DNA from: Rapana venosa
Taxonomy: Eukaryota > Mollusca > Gastropoda > Neogastropoda > Muricidae
Direction of reading: 5' to 3'
DNA length: 64,000 nt
Assembly: GCA_028751875.1 (NCBI GenBank)
Contig: CM054155.1
Coordinates: forward strand, 2,131,346-2,195,345
Part shown: piece after piece, positions 53,650 through 64,000 of the stretch
Layout of the letters: each line of letters starts with the position of its first letter
Position numbering within the stretch: position 1 is the stretch's first letter
Position numbers and translations under genes: made by a program
Notes under the pieces: generated by a model
Told to the model about the DNA's origin: nothing
The model's database searches: none
Seen by the model: the letters and a program-made list of their open reading frames with translations, nothing else

Positions 53650-55690
53650 CGAATAAAGTCAAAGTCAAAAAACATTTAAAATTTCCCTTTAAGGGCAAAT
53701 TACAATATGAAGGCGATTGAAACCACAATATATCAAAGACACAAACTTTTTTATATTGGTTTTTTTAAATAAAATGTCACGACACACACCCCACCAAAAC
53801 GCGCGAGCGCAACCATCAATTTGAAAAAATTTTTTAAACCATTTTAAGAAGACATAAAAACATTTTTACGCACGCAACTACCACGCACGTACGTGTTTTT
53901 TGTGCGGGAACACGCCCCGCACACCCACACTACACCAATTTTGAAAATTTAAATTTTTAAAACAGTTGACTAGAACACAGACTTTTTCACACACCCACCA
54001 CCCCAAACACACACACAATTTTTTTGACTACACCTAACAATGACAATCAGGAATAATTCGGAAATGTAAGAAATAGGTGTCAAATCATTGTGAATTCAGA
54101 AGTCGAAGCTTACTGGCAAAAAAAAGAATTTCTTTTTTTTTGGTTTTGCTGTGGGGCACTAAAACGGCGTTCCAAAGGGAACATTTGAAATTCTGGAAAA
54201 AAGCTAGAAAGGATCCCAAATGGTGTGGCTTTTCGTACAAGCTGCGATTGCAGAACGAAATGGATCTCTTTTTTTCTTTTTTCCCTTTATTTTGAGCGTT
54301 TTACAATTTTTCTAGGCCCATTCTTGTTTTTAACACTAAAGGGTTTTTGTACCCAAAAAATGAAAGCAAAACTTTGAACCTTCTATGTAAGACTTGTAAA
54401 ACAAGGAAAGGATCTTTTTTCTACAAAAATAGTTCTTTCCTCAAAAAAACAGAGTTGTTGTCCCTTTTTGACAATAAGCGTCAGTGTTTAAGTCCCAGTT
54501 TAATTGTGGTCAAAAAAAAGTTCCCCGATACTTTTAGTTCAAAACGTTTTAAAAACCTTTTAAAAAAATTCAAACTAAAAAATTTTAAAAAACATTACAG
54601 GTTTTTTTTAAAAAATTTTCCCAAAAAAATTTACACCTGTAGGAAACGGTAGGGCCTGGCCTTCTGAGTCGGGTAAAGGGGCAGGGCAGTTGGGCTTTAC
54701 CCCGAAAGGTTTCCAAATTTTTCGCCTCGTGTTAATTTAAGAAGTGGTGGGGGGCAAACCCCGCGGGAAACCAGTGCAGGTTCTAAACCGAAGAAGGAAA
54801 TTTTGGGCCCAAAAACCTTGTTTTGGTTTTTTAAAAATTTTTTTAAAATTCAATCACCAACAAAAAAGTTGTTGTCTACGAATTTTTGAAATTATTTTGT
54901 TAACCAGAACGTGAGGTGCTGTATTGAAAATGAATAAAGTCAGGAAAAATATTTGGCATGAGAGTCAGGTGTTTCAAGTGGCTTTCAACTTGTTCAAAAA
55001 GAATATTTGGCTCTTCGACACCCCTTCGAGAAACCCATGCAAATTGCAGTGGGTCCAGGTCTTTCCTTAGCAGAAAGAATGAGAGATTTTTCATCTTTTC
55101 CCCTTTTTTTTTCAAAAAGAGTGAGAGTAAGGTCTAAAACTTAGGCCGGGGGAAGGATTGGGTTTTTTGGGGGGTTTACATTTGGGAAATTTTCCAAATA
55201 AAGGAATCGCAAGTTATCCGTGGGGCCGGAACAGGGTTGAAGGACATGGCAAGCTCAGTAGCGCGAATTTCAGGGTTTTTCCACATATACCATCGGTCCG
55301 GGAGATTTTTTAAAATTTATTGTTTAATGCTTTCAGATATTTCTTCTCAACAATGACGCTATTCTCAAAACTAGGGATTTTTAAAAAAACATTTTAATTT
55401 TCTGAGAAATTGTTTTCAAGCAGTAAAAAATGGTTTAGATGTCGGTAAGTTTTTTATCACTACCCCCTGCAAACTGTCTTTGACCTATGTTGGACAACAC
55501 CAAAATTTTCTGCAGACATATTTTTGATCCCTCCATGCAGAACGAAAAAATTTTTCTCGCAACTTGTCTTCTATTTTTTTTATATAACGTCGGGCCCCTG
55601 CAACGGCTTTGATTCTTTTTTTTACTTTCCTTTTTTTGTTGTTCTGTGCCCGTGTAAAGGGGGAAAAACCGTTTTTAAACATTAAACTTA
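53650..55690 (-). pseudogene. Rex1/CR1-like LINE remnant, copy 2 (noisy)
   Basis: This is the copy-2 equivalent of 19145-21330. It retains DPLQFAWVSRRGVEE (about 55010-55060), the ARRYIKKIEDKLREKFFRSAW segment in part (about 55550-55620) and the GACTTTGACTTT tail near 53655. The catalytic region (about 54660-54740) is garbled by the poor consensus. Confidence 0.75.
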
Positions 55691-56924
55691 AGGTTGTGCC
55701 ACAGAGAAACCCCTTGCTGGTGGGTTGGTTGATAAGTTCATCAATCGGATAACTCCTGGGACTCAATATAATAAAAGAAGGACAGGTGGAGAATCAGCAA
55801 TGGAAATTATTTTTAGAAAACGTTTCGATGGGGGATTATTTTCAGTATCCGTATTCTCTGCAAATTGAATGGGCACTGATATCCCCTTTAGAATAACTTT
55901 TAAGAAAGAAACAAAAAACCATGTTTTTTGAAAAATTTCGGGGGTTTGCCTTTTGTTTTTATTTCGTCTTTAGTGAGCTAACCCATAGGTTTTATTGAAA
56001 AGGAAAGTTTCCCCTGGTCAGTCCACTGCAAAGTGGGAATTTCCTATCAATACACCTTCTTTCCCAAACCCAATTCTTTGGATATTCCTACAACTACACC
56101 ATTCATCCATCCAGCAATTCTTTTTGTGCATTTATTCCTTTAGTTTGTCGTCGTGTCCGCGTGACCGCCAAAACAGCAAGGGGGGAGGGTGCGTTTTTTG
56201 GGAAAATGGGGAGAAATTTTTTTTATTGGAGATGCCTTTCCCAAAACATCCCCACTCTCTTGGCCAAGTGGGGATAAGGGCATCAGGTTGGGGAGATTCT
56301 CCAAAGGCCAACCACCCCCAGGGGTGCAGAATAAGGGCTGGCAATCAACCCCCTAGTCAAGGTCAAGTCATCACTAAAGGGCTAAGCTGTAAAATGGAAT
56401 TCCATGAGGGGAAACCATGGGATACAGCCCCTCACCTTGCGTTCCCCCCCCCCAATGGGTTTAAACAAGAATGTGGAAACCCCGGGGTGCGGTAAGTATG
56501 CATTGTATTCCACTTTCAGTCAGGGGCAGATTTTGTGTGGGAAATTTGGGCTTCTCTCCCTGGGGGAAAACGGCCCCCAAAAAGACAGCACACTTTTTTT
56601 TGTTGGCGTTCCCAGCTTTTCACTCTGGGGGTCACCCAAACGGGCACCTGACTCGCTCATCCCACCTGGGAAAACACTGTGAGTAGGAAGCAACCGGGTG
56701 GGAAATTTGCGTGTATGACTATTTTCAAGACCTCCCAAAAGGCAGCCTACTCCGACTTCAGAGGGTTTTTTTTTCCTTTAAAAAAAGAGTGCAGGTTGTT
56801 TTGTTAAGAGCTTGTCATGGCTGAAGGCAATTTCAACACAACATTTTAGTGTAGGCCTTGGCAATTAGCTGACATCAATAACTGACACAGCTTTTGGCCT
56901 GGGCCCAACCACTCTTTTTTTTCT

Positions 56925-57185
56925 TTTTCTGTCTGCTTTTCTACCACAGTAGCTTTTCTCTATGTAGAAATTTGCCACGGATCATTCTTTTGTTGCCGTA
57001 GGTTATTTTATGTGCGATGAATGTGTGTTGCACACTGGACCTCAGTTTATTGTCTCCTCCGAAAGACTTGGACCCAGACCACCACTCACAGACTAATGGA
57101 TGGGGGAAGGTTTCAGACACAAACGGGGATCGAACCAGAACTTCTCGCTTTCTAGGCGTTACCTCCAGACAACCGATCCACATTT
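56925..57185 (-). mobile_element. tRNA-derived SINE, second family, copy 2
   Basis: It is nearly identical to 22641-22900, including the GGGGATCGAACC B-box complement. Good consensus quality resumes just upstream, at about 56760. Confidence 0.75.
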
Positions 57186-57501
57186 GTTTTCTTTGTGGGG
57201 TCAGTTGATAAATCTTTTATAGTGCCTTATGACTGGGGTTTAGGGCCACTGAGACTCCTCAGTGCGACCTCTGAGACTATTGACCCCAGCTGAGGTGCCT
57301 TTGCTGTCAATGAGCAGGGAGGGGCACAGGCAGGCCTGTAGTTCCTCAATGAAGTGGGACTTTGGAGCTGCAGTGTCAAGCATGACACTGTTTTGCAAAA
57401 CAAAACACACTTCCAAAACAAAGCCAAAAAACGACTAATAGTGAAAGACAACACACATACCGTAATTCCAATCAACCAATAGGTTATACTTGCATCATTG
57501 T

Positions 57502-57537
<36 letters not shown>

Positions 57538-59072
57538 ATACTACCTTACTAGTCTCTGACTCCAGAAGCTAGGCTTGTATATAGTAAGAACAAACCCATC
57601 AGCGAAAAGGATATTCAGTGTCGACCTCCCTAGTAGCGGCAGCAGCAATTTGTTTCTGCTTGTGAATTGTCTCTCTTTCTCCTCGTTTTTGCTGCGCTCA
57701 GACTGGTCACGCCTATGGGTGTGGCACATAATAATTATGCGCTCAGTTCTATCGTACATAAACTGGAGAGAGAGTTCTGAAAACACAGAAGAAGACATCA
57801 CACCACTGCCCAACTGATGATCATGTAAGGTGACACCCACAAAAAGAAAGGTGAAAAAGGTAAATGAAAAGAAAATGGGGGTTAAAAAAGAAGAAGAATT
57901 CAGGGATGATTAGTCTACCGTTTTTTGTCTTTCCGTTTTGGCAGCAGCCTTCTTGCCATAGGCCCCTACTACCCCTCCCCGGGCCGCTTGTGTGTGTGTG
58001 TGTGTGTGTTGTAGTAGTAGTAGAAGGTAGTTGTAGTAGTAGCAGCTACAGCAGTAGAAGATGTAGTAGCAGCAGTGAAAGTAGTAGCCTAGCAGTTGCA
58101 GTGGTAGACCTATGCCCTTGAAAAGCCACGAGATCATAGACTGAACTTGAAATTTACCGTCATTAGCTCAGCCGAATTCAATTATTGTAGGACCGCCCTT
58201 GAAAAAAAACACACACACATATACTCAATTGACTGATTAATTTCTTTCCTCAGCGCAGCGCTGTTAGTTGAGTATGGCCTGCCCATCGTCTCATGAGTTT
58301 TCGATTGTAGTGAACTGAGGTACCCAACATAAAATTATTAATAGTAGGTGTTGTACTGTTATGATCAATATCATCATAGTCACCAGCATAATTTTTTGTA
58401 AGAGGCCATCATTTACGTGATTGTTATCAGTAGCTGGAAAATGGAATAGGCCTACCGATTACAAAAAAAAAACCAAATAAAGGGGGGAAAACCCAAATAA
58501 AGGGGGAAAAACCCACCATATAAACGTTATTACCGATATTAAATTCAAGAATAAAGATACGAAACAGCGTAAGAACAGAACAAGCGGAAAGGGAGGGAGG
58601 GGGAGAGAAAATCATTGATCGATCTAAATTCAATGTCTGGGAAAACGAGTTTGGTAGGGCTGTGGGACGAGAAAGTTACCTCCCTTTAGCCTATGGAAGT
58701 GCAATCTGTGAAAGATGTCTGCTGTGATGATCACGATCAGCAACAAACAGCAGGGCTGGAAATGGTGTGTACTAGCCTAGCTACCATTAGCACTGTTTGA
58801 AATATTTACTGTCCTCTCATGTCGATGTGGGAAAATTATAGATCATTGATGAGCGCTATTCTATCTAGAATTAGGACACCGGGGTTTTGTTGCCCTGAGA
58901 AAATCAATGATTGTGGCTTTCTTTGATTCTCCAAATCTCGGTGTCGTCTGTTACAGTGTTAGGCTACTGTCTTTGTCCCAGATTTTCATTGAGTGTATCT
59001 TAACCCAAACATTCGAGTAGGCAAACCATACATCGCAACGCATGAGCGCTAAAATCAGGTTGGATGTGTGTG

Positions 59073-59105
<33 letters not shown>

Positions 59106-59594
59106 TTTGTTGTTGTTGAGCTTAAAGTATATTCACACTTGGTGATCATTTTTCTTCATCAGATTGTAATAGTACACACACACAAAACATTCCAAAGAGA
59201 AAAAAATAAGAGGAAGAAACAAAACCAATTAACAAACCCAAACAAAAACAAAAAACAGCCACACAGTTACATAGCAACAAGAAAACAAACAGATGAGATA
59301 TGAACCAGTGTTTACAATTAGGCCTACCAGAAAACATTCACAACTAATCCTAGCAATGTCAGCAATTTCTTGTCTACGAGAGAGTATGTCAACAGCTTCC
59401 AACTGAATTCCACTGCCAGATCTTTTGTGAACAGAATTTAAAACAGGGCATTGATAAAGGTTTTGTTCAAAGATAATGGTAGAGAGCAAACACTTGTAAC
59501 ATTTCAAGAATATTTTGTATTCCAAGGAATTTAAACATACTTTTTAGAGGAGAGTTGGAATATTACTAGGTTAGAGTATCATAGACTAACTTGG
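57186..59594. other. Intergenic with simple repeats, copy 2
   Basis: It matches 22901-25339, with an AC array (57507-57533), a GT plus TAG/GTA trinucleotide array (about 57989-58105) and GT tracts (59065-59105). Repeat lengths differ from copy 1. I see no gene. Confidence 0.6.
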
Positions 59595-59985
59595 TCTGCA
59601 CTGGGCAGGGTTTATACTGTGTGGCCTTCTGTGCATGTGACTTTGCAGTTAGTCTGCCTGCTGACCTCAGCCGACACATTCCAACTTCAGAGCAGCTCAT
59701 TTCGGTGTACAAAATGCATTCTGGGTATGTATGTGTTTCCATAACTCCCCAAATGCCGACATGAACTACAGGATCTTTACTGTGCATTTATTGATCTTCC
59801 ACATGTATACACAAAGGGAATTAAGGCACTGGCAGATCTGTACTTGAAGTTGACCTGGGAAATTGTAAAATTCCCCACCCTTAATTCACCAGACACCATT
59901 GTCAAGATTTGAACCCAGGATTTCATGGACCCAGGGGATTGAAGTCAAAACAGTCTTAGCTACTTGATGGTAGCATCCATCGGAT
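59595..59985 (-). mobile_element. tRNA-derived SINE, third family, copy 2
   Basis: This is the copy-2 equivalent of 25340-25725, with the same landmarks and orientation and a few substitutions. Confidence 0.75.
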
Positions 59986-60849
59986 AGACTGATATTTCAT
60001 GTTTGCTTTGAAATTATAAAAAAAAAAGTTTATGTGCATGATTTTTCAATGAATGTCTTTTTTCAAATTATATTATAAAAAATTTGCCATCGCACCCTGT
60101 TTAGCTCAACAGTCCACTCTTTCAAGTTTTATTCCAAAGGAACACAGCCAAAAACTATTACAATATCCCAAGTCATGACATGAGGAGTGTCATGACATAA
60201 TTATGATAAATCTTTTCTGACTGTTGGGACCCAGTCTTGCAGGGTACATTAATATCATAAAAACCGACTCGACAGTGCAAAAGAAAACTATGTTAAAAAA
60301 GCATGACTATTACTGCAGAAAATCAGTGCCATGAAGAAGGCATACAATTTAGCTGTAAACAATGAGTATGAGCAACCCATCCCGAGACAATAGATTATTT
60401 TTGTATTTTCAAAGCAGGAATAACAAACCCTAATCCTGCATCTAAATCATACACCAAACCATCTGTAAATACTTTGAAATGGCCTTGAATAATGTATAAT
60501 TTCAAGATGTTGTTCTAAATCAGGAGTTGATGATTGATCAGTCATTATCATTTCTCTCTTGAATTAGGCAACTCAAAGAAGAAGAATTTCTCTCTTGAAC
60601 AGTATACTCGGTACTGAATTGACCCTGTTGACTAATTGAGCCTACTGTTGCTCTCACAGTGGTATTTTACTAGGTGTAGTATTGTTGGTATGATGGGAAT
60701 TGAAGAAAGGTCTACATCACAGCATATTCTGCCAGTAAGTCAAAGACATCATTTCAAATTAGATAAAGGGAAGATATTTGTTGAGCTCTTTTACTAGTGT
60801 TACTGTTAGGATAATCCATATTTGAATAGACCTATAAATCCTGGCAAGG

Positions 60850-60909
60850 CAACCTTCCTCAACCAGGTGGGTCCCATGAGTGAAGGATAGGGGAATGGAC
60901 CCCCCCCCA

Positions 60910-60940
<31 letters not shown>

Positions 60941-61830
60941 GTTAGCTGCAAAAGCAGCCCCGCACCAACTGGTGACGTTCCTATCAAGACAGGGTGGGAC
61001 AACAGGTGGCTGTGTTGTCTCCATAAAATACCCCATATCATATGACCTATGATGGGCACATCAGGTGATCAAGAGCCGCACTTAAAGCTCTGCCCCCTGG
61101 GCTCCCAGGGTAATGCTAACAGGAGATAAGGGTGGGGTAACCTTGACAGAAACCTAGAGGGCTGAAGTCGGTGGTATGGGGCCAAAGAGTGCTCTCGAAC
61201 AAGTCATCATACCATGCAATAAACAAACAAAAAGCCTGAAGACTCTGTCAGATACTGGTGAAAGTAATGGTGCTTGCCCTGTGAAGAAATATGTGGCCAA
61301 TGGAGATAACTCTGCAAACCAAGCTGTACGGCCCATGAGAGGAGCTGGAAAGGACTTGCCATTATTTTTCTCAGACACATCTGATAGTGTAAAGTGAATG
61401 AGAGGAGAAGAAAAATCTGTAAATAATCAGTTTTGACTGAATTTGATACTGAGAGGCTTCTTAAGATATGTACTTAGCTACAGAGAAATGGCGTTGATCT
61501 GAGGGAGAAAGCAAATTATCCTTTTTATAAGTGATTAGTATGCAATGTAGTTGTGTGAACTAGAACCCCAAGAGCTTATTTTCAAGGTTGATTTACTGTC
61601 AGTACTTCGCAGCTTTTTCACCAAAGAGCATGGTGCTGAAATGTGCACTTCTGCCCTTAAACCCATTTTGATCTGACCAGAGTAGAACAGCTGCTAAAAT
61701 AATGTCATTGTGGTCTGATGTTGTTGTTGTTGTTGTTGTTGTCTTGAGCCCGTGGCTGGTCAGCAGTCATTTTTAGGTAGTCTGGTCTTTTTCTTGCTGT
61801 GTCTATTAGCTTTTGATATAGAATCTCTGA
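60850..61830 (+). other. Possible LINE 5' end / ORF1 fragment, copy 2
   Basis: This is the equivalent of 26571-27539. The frame begins at 61176 with MGPKSALEQVIIPCNKQTKS and ends SDTSDSVK at 61397, differing from copy 1 at its C-terminus by a small indel. No domain is recognised. Confidence 0.3.
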
Positions 61831-62602
61831 TGTAATTTAAGTTTGAAAATAATAAATACCCAAGAACTTGATGTTTTGTGAATATTTCATCTTATTACCA
61901 TCCATTTCTAATTGTAACGAACTTCGACTTTCTCCAGATAGAAAACAACACATTGATCTAGTTTGTTCTCCTAAAACATCAAGCCTATTTTCTTTCATAT
62001 ATCTAGTTTGTCTAATTGATAAATTTTCTTCTCATGATTATTATAGCTGTTTTAGAAGTATGTTTCCTAATTCATCCATATTGTAATATCATCTGCATAT
62101 GGTACTAAGTTTACATTATTTGACAGAATTTTGGAAAGGTAATGAATAAGAATAGAAAACAAACAGTGTAGGAGTGCCATTGACTTTTGAGGAATTCTGG
62201 TTTCAATATTTTTGAGTGATGAAATCATTGAACCTACTGTTGCGCATGTTGAACTTTAAGACCCCCCCCCCCCCCCCTCCCCAAGCAAAACCCAAACAAA
62301 ACTAAAGCAAAAACTAAAAAACCCACCAAAACATGTTGATATTGAAACAGTTCACCACTGACTAAAATAACTTTTAGCTTAGATAGTAATATATCATCAT
62401 CATTATATCAAGCATGCCATATGTTATGGTAGGCTTTACTGGTGTCAAAAAATGTGGCAAGCATACTCATTCTATGAGCGCTTTTTTTTTTTAACATGGC
62501 TTGTAAGCTTCACTAGATGGTCTGTTATACACCTGCCTTTTCTGAAACCAGCTTTAGTCACAAGAACAATCCTTTCTAAACGTTCCTGCTTGTGAAATTA
62601 AT
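61831..62602 (-). pseudogene. Jockey-like LINE reverse-transcriptase remnant abutting the satellite, copy 2
   Basis: On the minus strand, AGFRKGRCITDHLVKLTSHV-type sequence (about 62495-62575) precedes a long in-frame palm segment. This has RIPQ and CLFSILIHYLSKIL, then the catalytic box PYADDITIW with YADD at 62088-62099. It is much closer to a functional reverse transcriptase than copy 1, although stops occur on both sides. The element continues from the SYRPIA coding segment that forms the satellite unit. Confidence 0.82.
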
Positions 62603-63891
62603 GCTATTGGTCTGTAACTATCAAGGGATGGGTTATGCTATTGGTCTGTAACTATCAACAGATGGGCTATGCTATTGGTCTGTAACTATCAACAGATGGG
62701 CTATGCTATTGGTCTGTAACTATCAACAGATGGGTTATGCTATTGGTCTGTAACTATCAACAGATGGGCTATGCTATTGGTCTGTAACTATCAAGTGATG
62801 GGCTATGCTATTGGTCTGTAACTATCAACAGATGGGCTATGCTATTGGTCTATAACTATCAAGGGATGGGTTATGCTATTGGTCTGTAACTATCAAGTGA
62901 TGGGCTATGCTATTGGTCTGTAACTATCAACAGATGGGCTATGCTATTAGGTCTATAACTATCAAGTGATGGGCTATGCTATTGGTCTGTAACTATCAAG
63001 TGATGGGCTATGCTATTGGTCTGTAACTATCAACAGATGGGCTATGCTATTGGTATATAACCATCAAGGGATGGGCTATGCTATTGGTCTGTAACTATCA
63101 ACAGATGGGCTATGCTATTGGTCTATAACTATCAAGTGATGGGCTATGCTATTGGTCTGTAACTATCAACAGATGGGCTATGCTATTGGTCTATAACCAT
63201 CAAGGGATGGGCTATGCTATTGGTCTGTAACTATCAACAGATGGGCTATGCTATTGGTATATAACTATCAAGTGATGGGCTATGCTATTGGTCTGTAACT
63301 ATCAAGGGATGGGCTATGCTATTGGTCTATAACTATCAAGGGATGGGTTATGCTGTAGGTCTGTAACTGTCAAGGGATGGGATATGCTATTGGTCTATAA
63401 CTATCAAGGGATTGTCTATGCTATTGGTCTATAACTATCAAGTGATGGGCTATGCTATTGGTCTGTAACTATCAACAGATGGGCTATGCTATTGGTCTGT
63501 AACTATCAACAGATGGGCTATGCTATTGGTCTGTAACTATCAACAGATGGGCTATGCTATTGGTCTATAACTATCAAGGGATGGGTTATGCTATAGGTCT
63601 GTAACTGTCAAGGGATGGGCTATGCTATTGGTCTATAACTATCAACAGATGGGCTATGCTATTGGTCTGTAACTATCAACAGATGGGCTATGCTATTGGT
63701 CTGTAACTATCAACAGATGGGCTATGCTATTGGTCTGTAACTATCAACAGATGGGCTATGCTATTGGTCTATAACTATCAAGGGATGGGTTATGCTATAG
63801 GTCTGTAACTGTCAAGGGATGGGCTATGCTATAGGTCTGTAACTATCAAGGGATGGGCTATGCTATTGACCTATACCTATCAAGGGATTGG
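62603..63891. repeat. 34-bp satellite array, copy 2 (left part)
   Basis: It has the same unit as 28341-32750. About 1275 bp (37.5 units) lie before the SINE target-site duplication, against 492 bp (14.5 units) in copy 1. The difference is 23 whole units to within 1 bp. Alternation of TCTGTAACTATCAACAG and TCTATAACTATCAAGGG-type units is common here. Confidence 0.97.
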
Positions 63892-64000
63892 AGGCACCGT
63901 GGTCGAGTGGTTTAGACGGTCGACTCGTGATCGAGAGGTCGCGGGTTCGATCCCCGCTCGGCTCGGTGTTGTGTCCTTGGGAAAGACACTTTACTCCTAT
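63892..64000 (+). mobile_element. tRNA-derived SINE in the satellite, copy 2 (cut by window end)
   Basis: It is the same insertion as 28847-29137, preceded by the same TATCAAGGGATTGG (63878-63891). The A and B boxes are present and the body is truncated at the window edge. The shared site shows the insertion predates the split of the two copies. Confidence 0.92.

Larger units (their letters stand above)
40205..64000. repeat. INTS6 region: Copy 2 of the duplicated locus (contig 2)
   Basis: This block is collinear with 5520 to about 28950. Quality is poor at 40.2-41.83 kb and 49.43-56.76 kb and good elsewhere, where it matches copy 1 nearly base for base. The window ends inside the SINE that interrupts the satellite, so the full extent is unknown. 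Confidence 0.9.

Overview
This window is animal nuclear DNA, most likely from a gastropod mollusc. It is intron-rich and full of microsatellites, carries several tRNA-derived SINEs and non-LTR retrotransposon fragments of kinds common in marine snails, and shows no bacterial features. The gastropod call rests on recalled repeat families and is an inference. There are no rRNA genes, real tRNA genes or CRISPR arrays. The only host gene I can name is INTS6 (Integrator complex subunit 6, the VWA-domain subunit), on the minus strand.

The window consists of two contigs joined by exactly 500 Ns (32936-33435), and they contain the same locus. Contig 1 (1-32935) holds INTS6 exons 4, 3, 2 and 1, the upstream region, and a 34-bp satellite array. 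Contig 2 (33436-64000) holds exons 6 and 5, then exons 4 to 1 again, then the same upstream region and satellite. Homologous positions are about 34.3-35.0 kb apart. INTS6 therefore restarts at exon 1 downstream of exon 6. The simplest reading is that two haplotypes were scaffolded head-to-tail; a real partial tandem duplication is not excluded.

Layout: 1-4664 is homopolymer junk. 4665-5500 is unassigned. 5520-12693 holds INTS6 exons 4 to 1. 12694-13000 is the INTS6 5' flank, with two CCAAT boxes and an E-box. 13-19 kb is repeat-rich intergenic DNA with several SINEs and a 31-bp minisatellite. 19.1-21.3 kb is a Rex1/CR1-like LINE remnant. 21.3-27.5 kb holds more SINEs and simple repeats. 27.54-28.34 kb is a second, Jockey-like reverse-transcriptase remnant that runs directly into the 34-bp satellite (28341-32750), which is itself interrupted by a SINE. 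After the gap come INTS6 exons 6 and 5, a third reverse-transcriptase fragment (36.65-37.87 kb), a strongly C-depleted stretch near 38 kb, and then copy 2.

Consensus quality is very uneven. About 1-4664, 8.9-10.75 kb, 35.35-41.83 kb and 49.43-56.76 kb are full of homopolymer errors, so frameshifts there are not evidence of real gene decay. The strongest biological observation is that the 34-bp satellite unit, read on the minus strand, encodes PSLDSYRPIA. This is the conserved SYRPI segment of the LINE reverse transcriptase that abuts the array in the same orientation, so the satellite appears to have arisen by tandem amplification inside a retrotransposon.
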